A stretch of DNA of 64,000 bases, from contig NZ_PXZO01000019.1 in assembly GCF_003013475.1 (NCBI RefSeq), forward strand, positions 85,203 to 149,202, in the 5' to 3' direction. Below are positions 61,611 through 64,000 of the stretch, piece by piece. The number at the start of each line of letters is the position of its first letter. Position 1 is the first letter of the stretch. The notes under the pieces were generated by a model. It made no database searches. It had not been told where the DNA came from and worked only from the letters and a program-made list of their open reading frames with translations. This DNA comes from Brevibacillus porteri (GTDB lineage: Bacteria; Bacillota; Bacilli; Brevibacillales; Brevibacillaceae). Both the position numbers and the translations under genes were made by a program.

Positions 61611-62659
61611 GACAGACTATTACCATCTGCCACAGGTTGGCGCATGATATTGATGGCTCCAACCCGATCACGATGCGCATGGAATCCGCATGAACATTCG
61701 TACATTCTGTCTTTCGCTTTGTTCTTCTCTCTACAGGCAGGACAAGATTGAGAAGTGTAGGCGGGATTGACCTCCACAACTTGTATGCCAACAAGATTTG
61801 CTTTGTAGGAGATAAATTGTTGAAGTTGATAGAAAGTCCAACCATGCAGGTTCTTTGCGTTTTTACGGCTTGTTCTTGCCGTCTTGCGAATATTCTCTAG
61901 TCGTTCAAGCTTGATGATTGACACACCTTCCTGAATAGCTGTTTTGACAATTTGACGACTGATCTTGTGGTTTTGATCTTTCATCCAACGTTGCTCTTTA
62001 TTGCCTAACTTCCGAATGGCAGACAGTTTTTTGAGTTTACCTAGTTTGCGTCTACGCTGTTGGTGCTTTCTTCGTATGTACTTGTTCTGTCTTCCTTTCC
62101 CAAAGAAACATGTCTTACCCGTAGAAGTTACTGCAACAGCAGGAACTTTCAAACCAAGATCTATACCCATGACGTTTTCGTTGATTGTTACGCTTGTAGG
62201 CACTTCTACGGAAATTTGAGCGTACCATTTCCCTGACTTTTCAATGATACGCATCAATCCAAATTTTCCTTTGCTTAACCATTCCCTGTCTCGGCTAGTC
62301 ATCGTAGCACGAAACGCCGTTTTCTTCGTCTTTCCATCTACAACGATAGGGAAAGCAACTGTATTTTCAGATACCGTGTAGTTTTGATTATTGACGAAAT
62401 ATACAGGTTTCTTAAGAATCGGACGACCACCAAGTTTCTTCATTTTACGAAAAACACTCTTAGCATCACGTATGGATTGGTTACAGACGGCTGATGGTAG
62501 AATCGTTTCAACATTTTTTGTCGTTGTCTTTGGAAACGAACTAAGTTGTTCAGCTTGTTCCGTGAGCAGATTGACTACACGAATATATTCCTTTCCTAAA
62601 TGACGAAGAATATCTGGTTGAGCAGGAAATATACGAATCTTAACGGTTAACCCTTGCAT
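61604..62659 (-). CDS. tnpB: RNA-guided endonuclease TnpB
   Basis: This 351-residue protein has an N-terminal wedge-like domain, then a split RuvC nuclease: Asp167 in GIDLGLKVP, Glu252 in KLERLENI and Asp331 in HRDRVGAINI, all present. A zinc ribbon between the last two has Cys306, 309, 322 and 324. It would cut DNA matched by the omega-RNA guide next to a target-adjacent motif, preserving the element at its donor site. ATG 62659 follows AAGGGGG. It lies four bases after the tnpA stop codon. Confidence 0.93.
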   Translation of the reverse strand: MQGLTVKIRIFPAQPDILRHLGKEYIRVVNLLTEQAEQLSSFPKTTTKNVETILPSAVCNQSIRDAKSVFRKMKKLGGRPILKKPVYFVNNQNYTVSENTVAFPIVVDGKTKKTAFRATMTSRDREWLSKGKFGLMRIIEKSGKWYAQISVEVPTSVTINENVMGIDLGLKVPAVAVTSTGKTCFFGKGRQNKYIRRKHQQRRRKLGKLKKLSAIRKLGNKEQRWMKDQNHKISRQIVKTAIQEGVSIIKLERLENIRKTARTSRKNAKNLHGWTFYQLQQFISYKANLVGIQVVEVNPAYTSQSCPACREKNKAKDRMYECSCGFHAHRDRVGAINIMRQPVADGNSLSA

Positions 62660-62663
62660 GTAT

Positions 62664-63062
62664 TCACCCCCTTGTCTTTTGCTGTTCAACATATCTTTTA
62701 ATCGTTTCGCTTGAAACATTCCCTGCCGTACTTACAAAATAGGAACGTGTCCAAAGAGAAGGCAAATGCGCTAGATGTTTGAACTCCTCTCTTAATTTTT
62801 TAGATGTAACCCCTTTGATTTTTGCCATAATATCAGCAGGACTGAATGTTGGCAAAGCGTTTAAAAAAAGATGAGTATGGTCTTTGTCTGTTTCGATTGC
62901 GATAATCTCTATTTTCAATTCATCGCAAACCTCCTTAACTAATTCCTTAAACCTTATTTCTACATCTAATTTGAGGAATATCTTTTTTCTGTATCGAGGA
63001 CAAAAAACAAAATGATAGTGAATGAATGATACGGTAGTGGCCGTTCTTCTATAATTATCCAT
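62664..63062 (-). CDS. tnpA: IS200/IS605 transposase TnpA (Y1 HUH)
   Basis: This 132-residue transposase has the HUH motif as His62-Thr-His64 (KDHTHLFL) and the catalytic Tyr124 in ETIKRYVEQQ. Such enzymes excise and insert single-stranded DNA at hairpin ends, without target duplication. The start opens MDNYRRT; no strong binding site is seen, as often in these elements. Confidence 0.95.
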   Translation of the reverse strand: MDNYRRTATTVSFIHYHFVFCPRYRKKIFLKLDVEIRFKELVKEVCDELKIEIIAIETDKDHTHLFLNALPTFSPADIMAKIKGVTSKKLREEFKHLAHLPSLWTRSYFVSTAGNVSSETIKRYVEQQKTRG

Positions 63063-63114
63063 ATACTGATTGTATCAGTTTGAATCATTCACTCCAACAA
63101 AAACACAAGAGACG

Positions 63115-63152
63115 TTGGAACATTAACGTGTCTAAAGACACGCCTGTTCCAA
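63115..63152. repeat. Left-end imperfect hairpin of the insertion sequence
   Basis: TTGGAACA and TGTTCCAA enclose the inner stem CGTGTCT/AGACACG. It is the typical subterminal structure recognised by TnpA. Confidence 0.75.
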
Positions 63153-63250
63153 TCTCGCTATCATACCACACCTAAAAGGAGTGGGCTTTCTCGCTCGAAA
63201 AATTCTGTAACATGTCTTGTAAAGTTTTTCCGCCTCTTGTTTTGCAGCGA

Positions 63251-63745
63251 TTACGCAAACCCTTTTTTGATTTTGGTCTTCATGTCACGATACAGCTCTC
63301 CGTATGTAATCGCATGCTCGATATGCGAATAGGAAAGTACGGAATCGCCATCCTTGCTCTCGCAGCACGCAAAGAACAAGCTTTCCATCAGATTGTGATT
63401 TTCGATGGAATTGGTAATGTGGACGCAATCCTCAATCGAATCATGAGCGTCATGCTTGTAAAAAAGAAATGTCCCTTCTTTGAACGCTCCTTTTTTGTTA
63501 GCGTCTTTCCAAATGAGCATGCCCAAGGTAATAAAGTAGCCTTCCTGGAAGCGGATGACGCCGGTAATCACAGAATTAATCGTGGTCGGAATGATCGCAA
63601 TCGAGTCATTGAGCTGATTGACGTATTCATACAATGCTTTATTGGATTCTTGAAGATCAGCGATTGGTACATGAAGAAGCTGCTTGTCTCTTAATTTTTC
63701 TACGAGTTGCTGAACGCATAGCGTCTTATTCAAAGTTGAAATCAC
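63251..63745 (-). CDS. Cytoplasmic protein of unknown function (164 aa)
   Basis: The 164-residue product has no signal or membrane segment. GTG 63745 is preceded by GGGGGAAGTGATGAGG. Segments ITGVIRFQEGYFITLGML and KEGTFLFYKHDAHDSIEDC suggest a mixed alpha-beta fold. I recognise no family. It lies next to the left end of the insertion sequence, but its C-terminus (KTKIKKGFA) does not look cut by it. Confidence 0.7.
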   Translation of the reverse strand: MISTLNKTLCVQQLVEKLRDKQLLHVPIADLQESNKALYEYVNQLNDSIAIIPTTINSVITGVIRFQEGYFITLGMLIWKDANKKGAFKEGTFLFYKHDAHDSIEDCVHITNSIENHNLMESLFFACCESKDGDSVLSYSHIEHAITYGELYRDMKTKIKKGFA

Positions 63746-64000
63746 AACCTCATCACTTCCCCCATTGTAAGTAAGTGCCTTCTTTACGTTATTCGTGATG
63801 AATGGACATATCCCTACAAAATCCGCACAATCTTCTTACTTTTTCTTCGAGAATCAAATTTTACATACGTAAGAGGCATGGAAGTCGGTAGTCTGTCTGC
63901 AAAAGGCGAACACGTCCCCCTTCAACAGGGTTCATGTTGAAAATTCCGGCAGGGTCGAGGGTGGGTACGGGGATCATTCCAATCGAGTAGGAGGGAGTGA
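63746..64000. other. Window end: no gene seen; leader of a plus-strand gene beyond the window
   Basis: The last 255 bases hold no convincing frame. The closing bases GTAGGAGGGAGTGA contain a strong ribosome binding site, so a plus-strand gene probably starts just beyond base 64000. Confidence 0.45.

Larger units (their letters stand above)
61453..63170 (-). mobile_element. IS200/IS605-family insertion sequence (TnpA and TnpB)
   Basis: The element contains a Y1 transposase gene, a TnpB gene, a left-end imperfect hairpin (63115-63152) and a right end with the small hairpin CGGCTTTAGCCG (61466-61477) near GGGAGTCTCAA. The order LE-tnpA-tnpB-RE, on the minus strand, is standard. The exact ends are estimated from hairpin positions, because members of this family make no inverted repeats or target duplications. 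Both genes look intact. Confidence 0.88.

Noticed and set aside
63181..63250. Terminator for the 164-residue protein gene
   Set aside because: No stable hairpin with a T-run was found between its stop codon and the insertion sequence.
1..64000. CRISPR arrays, tRNA or rRNA genes, prophage genes
   Set aside because: No regularly spaced repeats, no tRNA-like CCA-ended cloverleaf that I could support, no rRNA sequence and no phage structural genes were seen.

Overview
The window looks like chromosomal DNA of an aerobic endospore-forming Firmicute of the Brevibacillus type. This is inferred from the sequence: AGGAGG-type ribosome binding sites, SAM-I and T-box riboswitches, intrinsic terminators with T-tracts, two complete spore germinant receptor operons, CotF-type spore coat genes, a YjcZ-family peptide, an SLH-domain protein, and SigA, ECF and GlnR/TnrA-type control sites. 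About fifty intact protein genes, one decayed gene pair and one IS200/IS605 element are present. No rRNA, tRNA, CRISPR array or prophage was seen.

Layout, left to right. 1-4.9 kb: a truncated DUF2797 gene, then secreted or membrane proteins (polysaccharide deacetylase, SppA protease, RDD protein, CAP-domain protein) and an orphan amino-acid ABC ATPase. 5-10.8 kb, minus strand: an MFS transporter, a BmrC/BmrD-like heterodimeric multidrug ABC exporter with a promoter-terminator leader, and a GNAT acetyltransferase. 10.9-17.3 kb: methionine salvage as two divergent operons, mtnKA and mtnWXBD, each with its own SAM-I riboswitch; a wrecked ECF sigma/anti-sigma pair lies between them. 17.3-25 kb: two divergent ger operons. 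25-26.9 kb: an AT-rich islet with two secreted proteins and one tiny membrane protein, bounded by two near-identical terminator hairpins. 26.9-32.3 kb: the fadN-fadA-fadE beta-oxidation operon with a FadR-type operator. 32.6-37.7 kb: an SLH protein, an ABC exporter pair, an unknown protein and a lipoprotein. 37.7-41.4 kb: proBAC behind a T-box whose likely specifier is a proline codon (CCC). 41.4-43 kb: a P-loop/Asp23-like fusion protein and two spore-coat proteins.

43-47 kb: a MocR regulator divergent from a LysE-family exporter, then a DUF47-Pit phosphate transport pair. 47-49.6 kb: a kinase-like protein and a PadR-controlled membrane operon. 49.7-53.4 kb: a secreted YcdB-like protein, an ECF sigma factor and an anti-sigma factor whose ectodomain resembles that secreted protein, behind an ECF-type promoter. 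53.5-57.1 kb: a cupredoxin-like protein lacking the usual copper ligands, an MFS transporter, ispH and panE. 57.2-58.8 kb: a glutamine synthetase of the GSI-beta type, unusual in a Firmicute, under a GlnR/TnrA box. 58.9-61.3 kb: an L,D-transpeptidase, small sporulation and lipoprotein genes, and a stand-alone caspase/CHAT-like protein. 61.4-63.2 kb: an apparently intact TnpA/TnpB element. The window closes with an unknown gene and the leader of a gene that lies beyond it.

The least explained items are the caspase-like protein, the P-loop/Asp23 fusion, the sigma/anti-sigma operon with a paired secreted homologue, the GSI-beta enzyme under Firmicute nitrogen control, and the bmrCD leader.
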